Positions 47,856-60,311 of a stretch of 64,000 bases of DNA are shown piece by piece (position 1 is the stretch's first letter; every line of letters starts with the position of its first letter). A program made the translations under genes and the position numbers. Origin of the DNA: Selaginella moellendorffii (lineage: Eukaryota > Streptophyta > Lycopodiopsida > Selaginellales > Selaginellaceae). The notes beneath the pieces were generated by a model. That model had not been told where the DNA came from and did no database searches. It worked only from the letters and a program-made list of their open reading frames with translations. The stretch lies in contig NW_003314267.1 in assembly GCF_000143415.4 (NCBI RefSeq), forward strand, positions 1,061,309 through 1,125,308, read 5' to 3'.

Positions 47856-48925
47856 ATGTGTCTCCGACGATTGATTCGCACTAAGGTGAGTGATTCGATC
47901 GAGAAATTTGCTACTGAGGGTAAGATCGATCTCTCATTTTGATTTCCAAGACCTCGGAGGAGCGCGAGGTTACCTATGGCTCTGCCTGTCTCAAGGGCAG
48001 ATCCTCGCATCCCATGGAGGATTTCTTCGTCGCCGACTACAAGGAGATCAAGCAAGGAGACAACACACACGACCTAGGATTGTTTGCAATCTACGACGGG
48101 CATCTGGGACACAACGTTCCAGCTTATCTCCAGAAGAACCTCTTTGACAACATTCTCAACGAAGTACGTTCTTAGTTTGTTTTCTTTGTTTCGCGATTGA
48201 ATCTGGATTTCACTTGCGAAAACTTCCATAGCCAGGATTCTGGAGCGATCCCAGCAGTGCCATTCGAAATGCCTACGAAAGAACAGACAAGACCATCCTC
48301 GAGAAATCGACCGACTTGGGCATTGGAGGATCCACAGCAGTCACAGCGATTCTGATAGACGGCTCCCGGCTACTCGTCGCGAACATTGGCGATTCTCGAG
48401 CGGTTTTAAGCCGCGGAGGCGAGGCTTTGCAACTCTCGGTGGATCACGAGCCCGGACAACCGGCCGAGCGAGACACCATCCAAAACAAAGGTGGATTTGT
48501 CGTCAAACTCCCAGGTAAGCACAAAACCCTCCACATTCTCAGGACAAAGCGAAATCAATGAATTCTTTCCAGGTGATGTTCCTCGCGTGGATGGCCAACT
48601 TGCGGTGGCTCGAGCTTTCGGGGACAAGAACCTCAAAGACCATCTAAGCGCCGATCCAGACATCAAGGAAGTTGCCATCGAGCCGAAAGACGAGTTCCTG
48701 ATACTCGCGAGCGACGGACTCTGGAAGGTAATCCGATCGGAAATGATCTCTTGAAAAAACGCTCGCTGCGATACTCTGCAGGTGATGAAGAACCAGGAGG
48801 CGGTGGATCACATCCGGAAAGTTAAAGATCCAAAGCACGCCGCCGAGAAGCTGACGTCGCAGGCCGTTTTGTTGAATAGCTCGGATGATATCTCCTGTGT
48901 CGTTGTCCACTTAAGGAAGAAATAA
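47856..48925 (+). CDS. Protein phosphatase 2C (clade F-like)
   Basis: Five exons: 47856-47885, 47951-48163, 48232-48514, 48573-48727 and 48782-48925; 825 nt, 274 residues, similar to the roughly 280-residue clade F PP2Cs of Arabidopsis. Catalytic landmarks: H-P-M-E-D (metal-binding, Asp34), Y-D-G-H-L-G (Asp59, Gly60), [26 protein letters not shown] (Asp223) and S-D-D-I-S-C (Asp262/263). These enzymes are monomeric Mn/Mg-dependent Ser/Thr phosphatases; clade F members act in defence and stress signalling. A three-residue G-Q-P insertion follows D-H-E-P. The very short first exon ([10 protein letters not shown]) depends on an intron at 47,886-47,950; the frame has no other upstream ATG, which is why I chose it. 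It converges on the DUF936 gene. Confidence 0.92.
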
Positions 48926-49296
48926 AACGACAAGAGAATGGAATCGACACAAATCAATACTGTACATTCCTTGTAACTTTGCAACGGGAGGAATCCAAGC
49001 CTGGAAACTTTGTGTTCTTCCTGTTCTTCCTTGACACCACCCTGTTCTTCCTGGAAATTTTTTTCTTCCTGGAACTTAGTTCCTGTCCGCGAAGTTAGAT
49101 CCAGCCCAGCTTCCTCCCAATGATACAACAAATGCCAGCTTCAAACCATTGTTCTCTTTCGGCCACCATAGCCTTCCAGCTGGAGAAGAAAAGCTTTTTA
49201 TCTCGACGAAGAGCCTTCCATCCCGTCCAAAGAGGCTCGAGTCTTCCATCCAACCGAGATATAGAAGAGCTCGAGTCTTCCAGCGAAGAGCTTCTT
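48926..49296. other. Convergent 3' spacer between PP2C and DUF936 gene
   Basis: About 370 bp shared by two gene ends. It contains a locally repeated text (ctgttcttcctgg-like, 49,018-49,075; ctcgagtcttcca near 49,228 and 49,270). No gene is present. Confidence 0.5.
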
Positions 49297-51938
49297 CTAT
49301 CTCGTCGACGAGTCTTTCACGAACACCATCACTGACTGGCTGCCCAGAGCCGACGCTGCCGATTCGACATGCTGGAGGAGGAACTCGTAGATCTTCCGCT
49401 TCAATCTCGCCAGCGTTTCTACAAACTGTGGCTCCAACGAGCTCTCGTCTTTGCCGCTGCCTGTAGCGTCCAGCCAATCGTTCACTCTCTTGAGTTGCGA
49501 GAGCATCAACGCGAGCTGGCTGTTGTGTAGTTGCTGCTGTTGCTGTTGCTGCTGAGCCCCGGTTACTTGCTCGGCGTCCATAGCTCCGCTTGCTTGGAAA
49601 CCATTGTCCAGTGCTTCCTCTATGTGCTTGACGAACCAGCTCTGTGCTTCCAGCTGGAGTTGCATCGCTAGCTCGGCAGTTTCCTTGAGCCCGTTTCCTC
49701 TCACCCATTCCATGGCCACTGGCTCCGGTGCCGGCTTGGGACCCGATGGCTCGTTGCTACTTGTCTTGGTGCTTGACTTTAGAGTCGATCTTGCTGGAAC
49801 AGCTGCATTGCCACCGTTCTTTCGGTTCGTCGTAGAAGCTCTCAAAGGCGAGGGAGGCCTTCCGGCGACTTCTGAGCCATCGCCACCTTTTCTCTTTTCT
49901 GCCGGGACTTGTTTTTTGTTGGAAGCTGGCTGTGGCGAGGACGCTGCGTTGAAGCCTCCATCGAGAACTAGAACAGCTTGGCTAGAGCCTTTGACTGTCT
50001 TGGACGAATCCTTCTTTGTCCCGGTCTTGCTTCCTATCGGCTTGCTTGAAACTGAGAATGCGGCCAAGTCCGTCGACAATGCCGTAGCGATCCACTGGCA
50101 GGAATTCTTGGCTTTTTCTTTGGAAATTCGCGAGGCGTCGTCGTCCGACATAGCGGCAGCAGCACTTACGGGCGACGCAGTGATGCTCGACTCCGTGTTA
50201 CTCGAGTCCTCATTTTGATCCGTCTCTGTTTTCTTTGTGACTGCTAGAGCTTGCGCAGTCGTAAAAGCCTGACCAAGTCTCTGATGGAAGTCAAAAAACT
50301 GCTCCACTGATGGTTGCGGGAGTTGTGGCTTTGACGTTGAACATAACTCTGCAAACATACTGCACATTCAAGTTATCAATGACCAACTAAAATATGACAA
50401 GATGACGACTGTTTACCTGATGCTACGGATCACGCATTCCGCCACGGATGCCTCTTGCAAAGCCTCCGATGCAGCAGCTGAAGCCGCATCACGCCTGCGG
50501 ACAGCTTCCTGAAAATAATAAAAACGAAAAGAGTAAACACACATTCAAAAGAACACAGGGATCCGCAAACCTTTCCGAGCTCAGCCAGGTTTGCAGGGAG
50601 GGAATCCCATGAAACGCTTCCGTCCGTCCATTTCTTGCTATTGATTATGATATTGCTCTCACCGGGCTGACTCTTTTGAACAGGCTCAGGTTCCCTTGTC
50701 GACTGCCCGGATTTTGCAGCTACTCTGTTTCCCTTTCTGGGGGTTGACACCCCATCAGTCTGACTGGGAGCTGGAGCTGGAACTGGAGGCGGAGGTTCGC
50801 TTTTCTGCTTGAGCTTTGCTGAAGTTAAAACCTGTGAACAGACAGATGAACGTTAGAAATATGTTGTAATATGCGAAATACTCACGGAACTCTTTGATAC
50901 GGGAGATCTTGACGATGTCTTGGCCTTCCCTTCCTTTGATCTGACCACGCCCTCCCAGCTTTTACGCAACGTTTTCGTGCTAGCTGGAAACACTTCAATT
51001 TTTAGTGACACCCCTGATCTCCTCTTCTTTGATTCCGGTGGACTGCTAAGTTTTTTTAAACCTTTTGCAGACGCTCGAGTAGAGACAGGAGATAAAGTCG
51101 GCCTTGGCAGAGGAAGCTCGTGGTAAGGAACTTTTCTATCTTCAGAACAGCTAACCACATTTCGGCCTGGAAGTTTGTCTGAATTTGCCTTGGTTCCTGT
51201 ACCTGCTTTGTCCTTTACTGTCACAGATAATTTCGCAGATAATTTCGAAGGCGTAGAAGCAGTGTAACTCTCGTCAAAGTCGAGCTTGGACCTAGAAGAC
51301 GTTCTGTCTTTAGAAGAAACTGATCGAGATAGCCTGTCATTGCTCTTCAGAAACCCATCCCTGTCCAGTGATTTCGATAGACTATCGGCCGTCCCTACTC
51401 TACTCAAGTGTTTTGATCCCGGATTATCCATAACAGCCCGCTCAGCAAACTTGGCTGCAACGCTTTCCGCAGAAAATGGATCAAACTTCTTCTTAGCGTT
51501 CCTGTTCATGGCATTCTCGATGGCATCCACGGTGGGAACTAAATTCGCCGGTCCACTCTTGACGTTGGGAATAACTGTAGCCACGAGGTCCTCAGGAGTA
51601 CCAACGCATTGATGCCTTCCCGGAAGAGCTCTCACACCCTTGAGCAGCGGAACCGGAGACCCGTATTCAAGCCTATCAACGTGTATAAACTGGCCGAGCT
51701 GGAGCTTGTCACTGAGAATCAAATCGTCATGCTCCTCGGCCAACGAAACATAAGTTGCATGTGAAGAGTCTGACACCTTGAGGTAGAAACCGTGATTCGG
51801 CCAAAGCTCTCCTCCGGCTAGCGCAGGAACAATCCCAATGACTTGCAGCAAAACCGAGCGATACTCCCCTGCGACTTTGGTCTCAGAGCTCATGTTTTGC
51901 AAGAGCTTCACCAGCACCCCTGGAGTGAGGCTCGCCAT
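49297..51938 (-). CDS. DUF936 family protein
   Basis: Four exons on the minus strand: 51938-50886, 50831-50571, 50508-50417 and 50359-49297; 2469 nt, 822 residues, phase-consistent. The first 120 residues carry the plant-specific DUF936 signature, starting [14 protein letters not shown], then [30 protein letters not shown] and R-L-E-Y-G-S-P-V-P. The centre is Ser/Lys-rich and disordered-looking. The conserved C-terminal part begins around the last intron with A-E-L-C-S-T-S-K and [10 protein letters not shown] and includes a run of eight to nine glutamines near 49,540. Molecular function of the family is not established; the basic centre is compatible with binding to a polymer such as microtubules or nucleic acid, which is speculation. 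Its promoter faces the PP1-like gene. Confidence 0.9.
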
Positions 51939-53339
51939 GGCTGTGAAAAAACTCCTGTCCCTGTTTCCCTGTCCCGTGAATTCTAGCTTCTAGTGACCCT
52001 GTAGATCCAATCTCGAGGCCGCGAGCGCATCACGCAGTCCATATATCTCGCTTCCGAACTTTCCCCCAATCCCAATTGGAAGCTAGAACGAGAGGTGAAT
52101 ACCTGGTCAGCAGGAGTGAGCCTTATGCCCTCTCAGATCCACACGCATCCAAGACGAGGCTCGAAGGAATTACTCCTGCGCAAACAAAACAGCAAAGACG
52201 AGACCACGTCAAGACAAGCATTGAGCAAAAGCCTTAAGACGATCTAACAAGCCTTTGAAGATTCAAAGCACAGGAAGGAAAAAAAAAAGAAAAAAAAAAA
52301 AAGGAAGAGCAAAAAAAAAGGAGAGAGTGTTGTTACACCATCTCCTTCACGAACTGCGCCGCATTTGCCTCGGCAAGCCCAGAGTTACCAACCATAGCCA
52401 GAAAAGTACGCGCGGGGAGGATAGAAACAAGAGGCAGGGAATGAGGTTTTTGACAGCAACACTTTCCTAGAGCGCGGATAAAACGAGCTCCGCGCTGCGA
52501 CGTTTGCCAGGACGAGCAGGCACTAAACACCAAAATGCCCTCCTTTACGAGACACCGCTCACAGAAATTACCAGAGCTAGAGCAAGCATGGATTTGCGAG
52601 GAGCGCTCTAGCTGCCTCACATCGCTAAGCAGGGATTTGCAGAGCTCCCATTATGAATGCTTGCTTGCAGCGCGCGCGAGAGGGCGCGAGAGAGAGGAGG
52701 GAAGACGCGACGCGACTGATTACCGCAAGAGCACTCTCCTTAGCTTACCTTAGCTGCAAATCACGCAAGAAATGCTGCTTCCAGACGGCGCCCGATCCGA
52801 CATCCCTAGCTCGCCATCGCCGCCGATCGCCGCCTCCGCCTGCCTCGACGCCACGAATCGCGAAGAAACGCCGCCCAGGGTTTCGCGATTTCCCACGCGA
52901 TCGAAAGAAGAACTCTAGCGAAATATTTTGGCACAATTAAACACGCAACCGCGACTGGAGCGCAAGCGTTTGGGGTCACTAACCACGCGACTAGTCGCCC
53001 GCGACTCTTCCACGTGTCGGGCATTGACTCGCCAGTCCGGGCTAATCATACGAGCGCCTCCAATCGTCGTGCGTACGAAATTCGAGCTAGCTATACATCC
53101 ATGCCATACAGGCCCCATGCATCTATATCCACGGTGGCTAATGAGTTCACGCGTCGCGATCCAACGGTCCACGTCACGGGGCCTGCCCCACAAAAGAGAG
53201 TGATGTGGACCGGCGAATGTGCGTTGCTAGCTAGCATTGCAAAAAGCCTTGAGTTTAATCATAGGAATCTTTGTATCTAAGCTTCTTTAGTTCTAATAAA
53301 TAGAAGGATTGTTTCACTAGAATTTAGGGTTTATATTCG
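51939..53339. promoter_or_regulatory. Divergent intergenic region between DUF936 and PP1-like genes
   Basis: 1.4 kb with no supported gene. Near 52,260-52,325 there is a purine tract (A/G only for tens of bases). A CACGTG G-box sits near 53,010 (ttccacgtgtcggg), about 330 bp before the PP1-like start. GC-rich text at 52,660-52,920 could be untranslated leader of the DUF936 gene; many short frames there are overlapping shadows. Confidence 0.45.
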
Positions 53340-54362
53340 ATGGAATCGCACGCTCTGGACGATCTTATAACTCGCCTTCTCAAACGGCCGGGCAAGCCAG
53401 TCCTAATGACTGAGCAGGAGATTGAGAGCTTATGTGACAGTGCCGCACAAATCTTTTTATCGGAAGCATCACTGCTCGAGCTTAACGCTCCCATCGTCGT
53501 GTGTGGTATGTTCCATCTTAGGTTTAAATTAACCATGTGGAATCTTGTAAAACCTTAAAATTTTAGGTGACATCCATGGGCAATACAGGGACTTGCTCAA
53601 GATCTTCAACATTGGAGGCTTTCCTCCCAGGTCAAACTATCTCTTCCTGGGGGATTACGTCGATCGGGGCAACCAAAGCCTAGAAACCATTTGTTTGCTG
53701 CTCGCGTACAAGGTCAAGTATCCACAGAACTTCTTCTTGCTGCGGGGAAACCACGAAGACTCACAGGTCAACAGAGTATTTGGCTTCTATGACGAGTGCG
53801 TGGGGCGCTACAAGAGCGAGGATGTTTGGAAGTGTTTTAAGCGATGCTTTAAGTGCCTCCCCATTGGAGCGTTGATCGGGAAGAAGATCCTGTGCGTGCA
53901 TGGAGGCATCTCGCCGGAGTTAGATTCCCTGGACCAGATTAGAGATATTACAAGGCCAGTGGACGTTCCAGAGAGTGGGCTGTTGACGGATTTGCTATGG
54001 TCGGATCCATGTACGTGGGGAAACGGATGGAACCATAGTTTGCGTGGATGCAGCATGACGTTTGGCCCAGACCTAGTGAAGGAGTTTACTGCCAAGCACG
54101 GTTTGGATCTTATATGCAGAGCTCATCAAGTACGTGAATATTTCTATCCTTTACCTTTCATCTTGTGGTTAATTTCTAGGTTGCAAACGATGGATATGAG
54201 TTCTTTGCAGATGGCAAGCTTGTGACGATGTTTTCGGCTCCATGTTATATGAATGGGAATAATTTGGCTGCTATCATGATAGTGGATGAGAGACTGTCGT
54301 GCTCTTATAAAAAATGGGCTAAATGGTCCCAAACCAATTGTGACTCTGTCACGTTGGTGTAA
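53340..54362 (+). CDS. Divergent PP1-type serine/threonine phosphatase catalytic subunit
   Basis: Three exons: 53340-53505, 53567-54129 and 54180-54362; 912 nt, 303 residues, near the usual 300-330 of plant PP1. All metal and catalytic motifs of the PPP family are present: G-D-I-H-G-Q (56-61), G-D-Y-V-D-R-G (84-90), G-N-H-E (116-119), V-H-G-G (166-169) and R-A-H-Q (240-243). The body reads as PP1 ([20 protein letters not shown]). Unusual: C-A-S after GNHE is D-S-Q; S-A-P-N-Y-C-G-E-F-D-N of PP1 is [11 protein letters not shown] (262-272); and the WSDP loop differs. These positions shape the active-site rim and the toxin- and inhibitor-binding loop, so regulation may differ from that of normal PP1. 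Probably a functional paralogue, but relaxed selection is possible. Confidence 0.9.
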
Positions 54363-55740
54363 TAATCTGTTGTGTGTTCCATACAGCAATAACTGATCAA
54401 TTAGAAGTTTAAAATTATAAATATGTTTATAATTATAACACAAAATTAATTTTTATTACATATCAACCATTATATAATAGAATAAACTAGAATGTACTAT
54501 TCAGGAGAGTTATGTTAAACATGTTTATAAATTATAAATACAAGATTATTCTAAATTATTAGATCCTAGAATATCTAAGCATACTCAAGATATACTCACT
54601 ACCTTGCTTAAATAAATTAAAAATCAATTTTACAATTAACAGCTACGATGCCATATACAACCAAACACTTAAATTAACATAGCGGGATTTTTACAATTAT
54701 GAGCTCAAAGTGTACAGCTACGATGCCATATACTAATATTAACAACTATACACTAAAATTAGCATGGTGGGATTTTGATATGTAATAAATTGATTTTATG
54801 CACTCACATTGGTGGAGATGAGGGGCAGTTTTGATTGTCTTTGAAGAGTGCTTGGATTTGGGATTTTGGTTTAGATCTAACTTTTACATCATTTAGATCT
54901 TACTTTTTTATAACTTTTTTAATTTTTTCTCTTTTATTTTTTTCCTTTTTTCTATTGATCTTCATGGTAGAGAAATAACTTCCTCCTCCTTTGACTTTGG
55001 AGTAATAATTAATGCAATTGCTTAATTCTATATAATTATAGTTGAATAATCAAACTCAGTTGATGGCAACATTCATAGCACATAGTACAACTCTTTTTGC
55101 TCTTGCTGCCAATTTTTGCGTTTGGCAGGAGTTCTTCCATGAGAACCCTAGGGATGATGAGTACTATTGGTTCAATCACACTATGGTGATTGCCACATAT
55201 CATTGTTAAGATGATCCCCAGCATTTAATTGAGTTTCCCACATGTCTCTAAGGGACAGTGTTGTAATGGTATAATAATTTAAGTGCAGCCACTTATGTGG
55301 ATTAGAGTATTTTCCTAGATGTCATCAAACACATATGTAGACATGTTGATGATTGTAATAATGTCTTTCAAAAATTGCATCATCTTCGTCAAGGGCTATT
55401 TGATTCAATAATGCAATTTGGCATTTGTTTCCAAAATTTCTTGTTTTGTGCGGATCTCAATATGTTGGAAAGGATTATGTTAGTACAACATTATAAATCA
55501 TCACATTTTTCATTTCTCATTACACATCCTTCAGCTCCACTTCTTATGGGAGATGGTCTTATTCCAATAAAGGTTAATATTGCTATTTCCCAAAACAAGA
55601 GTGATGACATAATTGTGATCATGATATCCATTACTAGGTATGTGATGAGATTGGTCACACATATCAGTATTGTCAGCATTCTCCAAATTAGTATATTCCA
55701 TTTTTTGGGTGAAGACTTAAGCCCCAAGTTTAGAATATGA
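54363..55740. other. AT-rich DNA with a short direct repeat
   Basis: A segment starting acagctacgatgccatatac occurs at about 54,640 and again at about 54,715, each followed by 'aaattaRcatRgYgggatttt'. From 54,900 the DNA is T-rich. A 121-codon + strand frame at 55,375-55,740 shows no domain or family resemblance, so I do not call it a gene. Confidence 0.45.
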
Positions 55741-55826
55741 CTAATGGAGGTTGTGAGTGAGACTCTTCTAAGTGCTTGGAGGTGTGGTTATTTGATTAAA
55801 GTAGAATAGAAGATTTAGTCACTTAC
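55741..55826. repeat. Fragment of the GATGGAGTCC-element interior
   Basis: Matches 4628-4700 (gagactcttctaagtg...taaagtagaat...), a third occurrence of this interior after 2.9-4.7 kb and 22.6-31.3 kb. It runs straight into a LARD LTR fragment. Confidence 0.65.
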
Positions 55827-56473
55827 ACCAATATGGTGTGGAACTTGGGATTAGACTTAAGCCAAATACAGAACCAAGATAAGCATACAACTAAGAGCTA
55901 GAATATGCCTTAGATTGGTTAGCCATGCCCAACTTGCTTGCTATCTCCCTACTACACATTTAGAACCCTTGCCCTTTCTTATGGAATACATGCTTTGGGC
56001 TTTCACCCTTATCCATCTTTAGTACCAGAAGTTAGTCTCTGGGATTAATTCAAAACTTACTAAATATGGAATAGTGTTAGATTGTGAATTTGGGTATATA
56101 ATAAACACCACATTCTGTAGATATACCAAATTAGCAAATTTAGACACTTTTCATAAATAGCAATTGAGATTGAATGGGACTAACACAAGGTGAATTCCTA
56201 AGTACTATTAATCAGGAACCTCATGATATTAAGTTTGGCCGTTCAATATTTGCTAGATAATAACTTACCATGTCTGCCAAACACCCTTGCTATCATGTTG
56301 TTCTTATGCTCATTTAATCAAGTGCATATGCAAAGACTAGTTTCTCAACTAACTTAGGTGGAGACTAAAAAAGGGATCAGCAATACTAACCTCTTGCCAT
56401 TGTGGCAATAAAAAAAGAATATTCAAAAGGATTAGTTGATAGATAACTTTTGATACCCACAGTTACATTAACA
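55827..56473 (-). repeat. Truncated LARD LTR (copy D)
   Basis: Matches the 23,370-24,091 part of the LARD LTR ('ggaacttggg', 'gctttcaccc', 'cttactaaatatggaat', 'gatacc...acattaaca') with many substitutions. A polypurine remnant (actctctcccc) follows, and only about 20 bp later the next LTR begins, so nearly the whole interior of this copy was deleted. Confidence 0.8.
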
Positions 56474-56863
56474 ATACTCTCTCCCCTTTACGTGTAGCAT
56501 ACGTGGTTTTCACCCTTTATTCTATGGTGTTTTACCATAAGATAACTATGAAGTGGAACGTAAACCCTCCATGTGCTATATGCCACATGCCATGTGTCCA
56601 AAGGACAATGGTGTGAAACCCAAGTTTCAAGGCCTTGGGTCATTGAATGAAGGTGCGAAGCCAAATTCCTAAGTATGGAACCAAGGAGTGATAGAATTGG
56701 ACCACGGAGCAACTCTCAAGTATATAGCCCAAGGAGCGAAGAAACAAGAGTACGGAGTGACAAAGAACAGTCCTAAAACATCCAACATCCCAATGCCAGG
56801 ACTAGAATGCAAAACAGAACCAAATAGAATTTAGTGCTATTTCAACATACCAGTGGTCTGTCG

Positions 56864-56913
56864 GTAAGCGATCTGGAAGAGCTTGACAAAATCTCTCCCC
56901 TTTTGTTTTTCAG
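56864..56913 (+). other. Intron-like 50-bp segment inside a LARD LTR
   Basis: Starts GTAAGCGATC and ends TGTTTTTCAG, length and borders like the short introns of the neighbouring genes. It and the flanking 'gaaaattcctggcatcagtg' are absent from the young LTRs at 23,340 and 29,465. It may be captured host-gene DNA. Confidence 0.4.
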
Positions 56914-59900
56914 GAAAATTCCTGGCATCAGTGGCTACTGCAAGGATATAGGTACTCCACCAAGTACCATGGTGTGGAGATTGGGCTTAGACCCAAGCTG
57001 GACACTAAATAAGGACAAGCACACAAATGGGAGCTAGACTACACCTCAGGTTGGTCAACCATACCCAATTTACCCACTATCTTTACTATACATTTGGAAT
57101 TCCCTTCCCCTTGAGGAACACATACTTTGGGCTTTCATCCTAACCCTCCCTTAGTACCAGGAATTAGTCTTTGGGATAAGCTTGAAACTTACTAAATATA
57201 GAATGTCCTTAGATTGCAAATTTGGATATGAGATAAACACCATTGTGTTCAAAACAATCTTTATATTCCGTAGATATGCCAAATGAGCAAATTTAGACAC
57301 TTTCCATAAATAGCATTTGGGACCGGAATGAGATTAACATAAAGGGTATGATAGTGAGGGTGTTTGGCAGATAGAGTAAGCTATCATCCAGCGTTATTGA
57401 GGGATTAGTCTTAATACGCAAGAGTTTTTGTCAAGCTAATGTAAAATAGAGCAAAAGAGAACTAAGAGTCAAGCTGAGTATGCTCAACTAAAAACACATA
57501 GGAGTTCCTACCTTACATCCATTTAGCTAAGTACAGGTGTTAAGCCCAGTTTACTAACACTTGAACAAGAGAGGCTGATAAAGGGAACTAACAACAGCAA
57601 CCTTCTGTTGTCGTAGCAATAAGAAAAGAATATCTGAAAGGACTAGTCGATAAATAACTTTCGATACCTGAACTCATATTCAACCTGACACTCTCCCCCC
57701 CTAAAGAAGATTGACGTCCTCGTCGATGCATACTCTAGTCTAAAACACTGCCAAGGAAACAACTCCAGAAAAAGTTCATGGTGATCACACTTTGTGAGAA
57801 ATGCACCAACTTAAATGAGTTAAGATAACCTTTTTGTTTAACACGGACATGCTACCAACTCAGACACTTTCTAGCCGTCGCCAACAAGGAAATGACCAAC
57901 TGAGTTAGCCACCTTTGCTACTCTAGGTGTCACCTAGCTTACAAAAGTGTGATACACCCTTGCCCGTGGGGACATAAAGAAAGAAGCCAAGGGCCCCAAC
58001 CCTTATAAGCAAAAAAACTAAACTCATTGGTAATGTTTAAATAGACTATTGTAAACATGCAATTAGAGTTATTTATATGGTCATGCCCTTTTAATGGAAT
58101 AAGGAATACTAATAGAGAGGTGGGTGATATGACCAATCGACAATAGCTACCCCATTTTCACCATGCACACAAAGTGCCAAAGCCATTCTACCTATACTGG
58201 CCCAAACTTAAAGATCAATAAATGGATAATATCAAAGTTAAAAACAATGATATCTTAAAGATGTATTCATCAATGAATAAATCTTAGATTAGAACACAAA
58301 GTATTCCAAGTAAGTTATTATCTAATAAACAAGAATTATAGTATAAGAACCACCAAAATCACTATAGTTGGAAAACATAAGATTCATCAGCCAATAAAAT
58401 TTAATAGCCAGTGTATCATTAAAAAAACTCAATGCTAAAATTTAACTATCCAAGATTGTAGATAGCATGCCAAACAACTTACGAATGACAGCTCAAAGAA
58501 CACAAAGTATCATTGATTGGCAAACAAAATGCTCGCAAATATATAACTCAAAGGAAATAACATCCAATTTATTCAGAATCAACTATACCAACAATCAATA
58601 GAATAGAATAAATGTTGCAAAACTAATAAATACTTGTTCATGCCACACTATCGCACTAGCCAATTTGTATAAATCCCAGTCAATAATACCAAGGAACTAG
58701 AGTTGCTCAAACAAATGTCAGCAACATCCTACTGATGTCTCAAACCCAAGAGATCAATCCAGAGCCCCATTAATAAAGAAATGCATAATCATTATCAAAG
58801 AAAAAATCCACCATCCCGAAAAATGGCACATCATTTTACATCAACAACAACCAAGCAAATCTTATAATAAGAATAATCAACTATCCCAAGATGATAATCA
58901 TTTTTCATCAATGATTGTTAAATGCAAATACTAACTTTAATATCGAAGCTAATGAGTTAAAAATGCATTTCTCAACAACTTCTAACAAATGGACCATAAG
59001 CATGAAAACTTAAGAAACCAAAAGCTCGAAGAAGCCTATAACTAAGTCTTGCCTAACAATGATCACGAGTTTTGCATGAATTAACTTCAATGCTAAAGAA
59101 GAAATCACAGTACAACCCACAATATCCTCTTCAACATATTCATAAGCTAAACTTCATAATCCAAAGCTAATGAAGAGCATTTCTGCATCAATCCAAAAGC
59201 TAAGTATAACAATGTTATGCTCAACAAGTGATCACTATATAATATTCATTTTTTATAAGAAGACGTAACTCACTTTATAACACGCACAATAAAAACTAGC
59301 AATAATCAATATATCCTAACTCAAATCCAATAAGGACTTAAATACTCCAATATTGATCACTAACTCTTTGTCTTGAAAAGCTAATATAGTCCACGACTAA
59401 ATCATTTTTCAAGGACAAGCCAAAGCTTAACCTTTACTAAACAATCTCATCTAGAACCCAACTAACTCAACTTGCCACTCTGTTTGTTTGAACACTAACA
59501 TAGTTGCTAACTAGTAAATGCATGAATGCTAATAACACAAAGCTATAGCCAAATCAACAACACTATCTTTATCAAGACTAATGAAACTTAATATCAATCA
59601 TAAGGAAACATTTCATCCCATTTGAATCTCAATATCAACAATGTCAATGACAATGCATCACTTCAATGCCATCAACACCAAAACAAAATTAGAAAAATGC
59701 AAGAGTGAATCATCACTCAAAGCTCTTTAGTAACTAAGCTAACCAAAGTCAAATATACCTTAGTCAGTATTTGAGACTAATCCTTCAATAATACTCAATT
59801 TGAGATAACACATCATCAAGGAGTGATTGACCACATTCAAGACTCGATGAAATCTAACACTATGGACTAAACGTAACCAAATGTTATTAACAAAGGAATC

Positions 59901-60311
59901 GACATTTCCAACATGGAAAACCATGCAAGCCACAATATGATCCTCTACAATATCATTTAATAAAGTAAGTCTATCACGCCTGAATCATCATCAAGTGAAG
60001 CAAGTGTTAACAGTTCTTGATGAAGTCTACAAGTAATTACTGATTGCAAAACAACTAAAAATCACTCTTTAACTTGCCTTCACAAGACCCAAATACTAAA
60101 CTCATGTCATCGAGTCATATACTTGTGCAAAATGACCATAATACCCCAAATACGATATATAGGAACATGGACAAATATAGCTTAAATGACTACTCGAATC
60201 CCACTCAACGACAATAAGTTCATCAACACGTCTAGCCAATAGTTCTGAGCATGCCTTGAAGAGGCTTGCTATGCATGATCAACATTTAGTCAAAACTAAA
60301 GTGAAGACTAA

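Noticed and set aside
49604-50218. 204-codon + strand frame opposite the DUF936 last exon
   Set aside because: Antisense shadow of the supported minus-strand exon 49,297-50,359.
55375-55740. 121-codon + strand frame
   Set aside because: No signal, domain or homologue recognised, and AT-rich repeat context.
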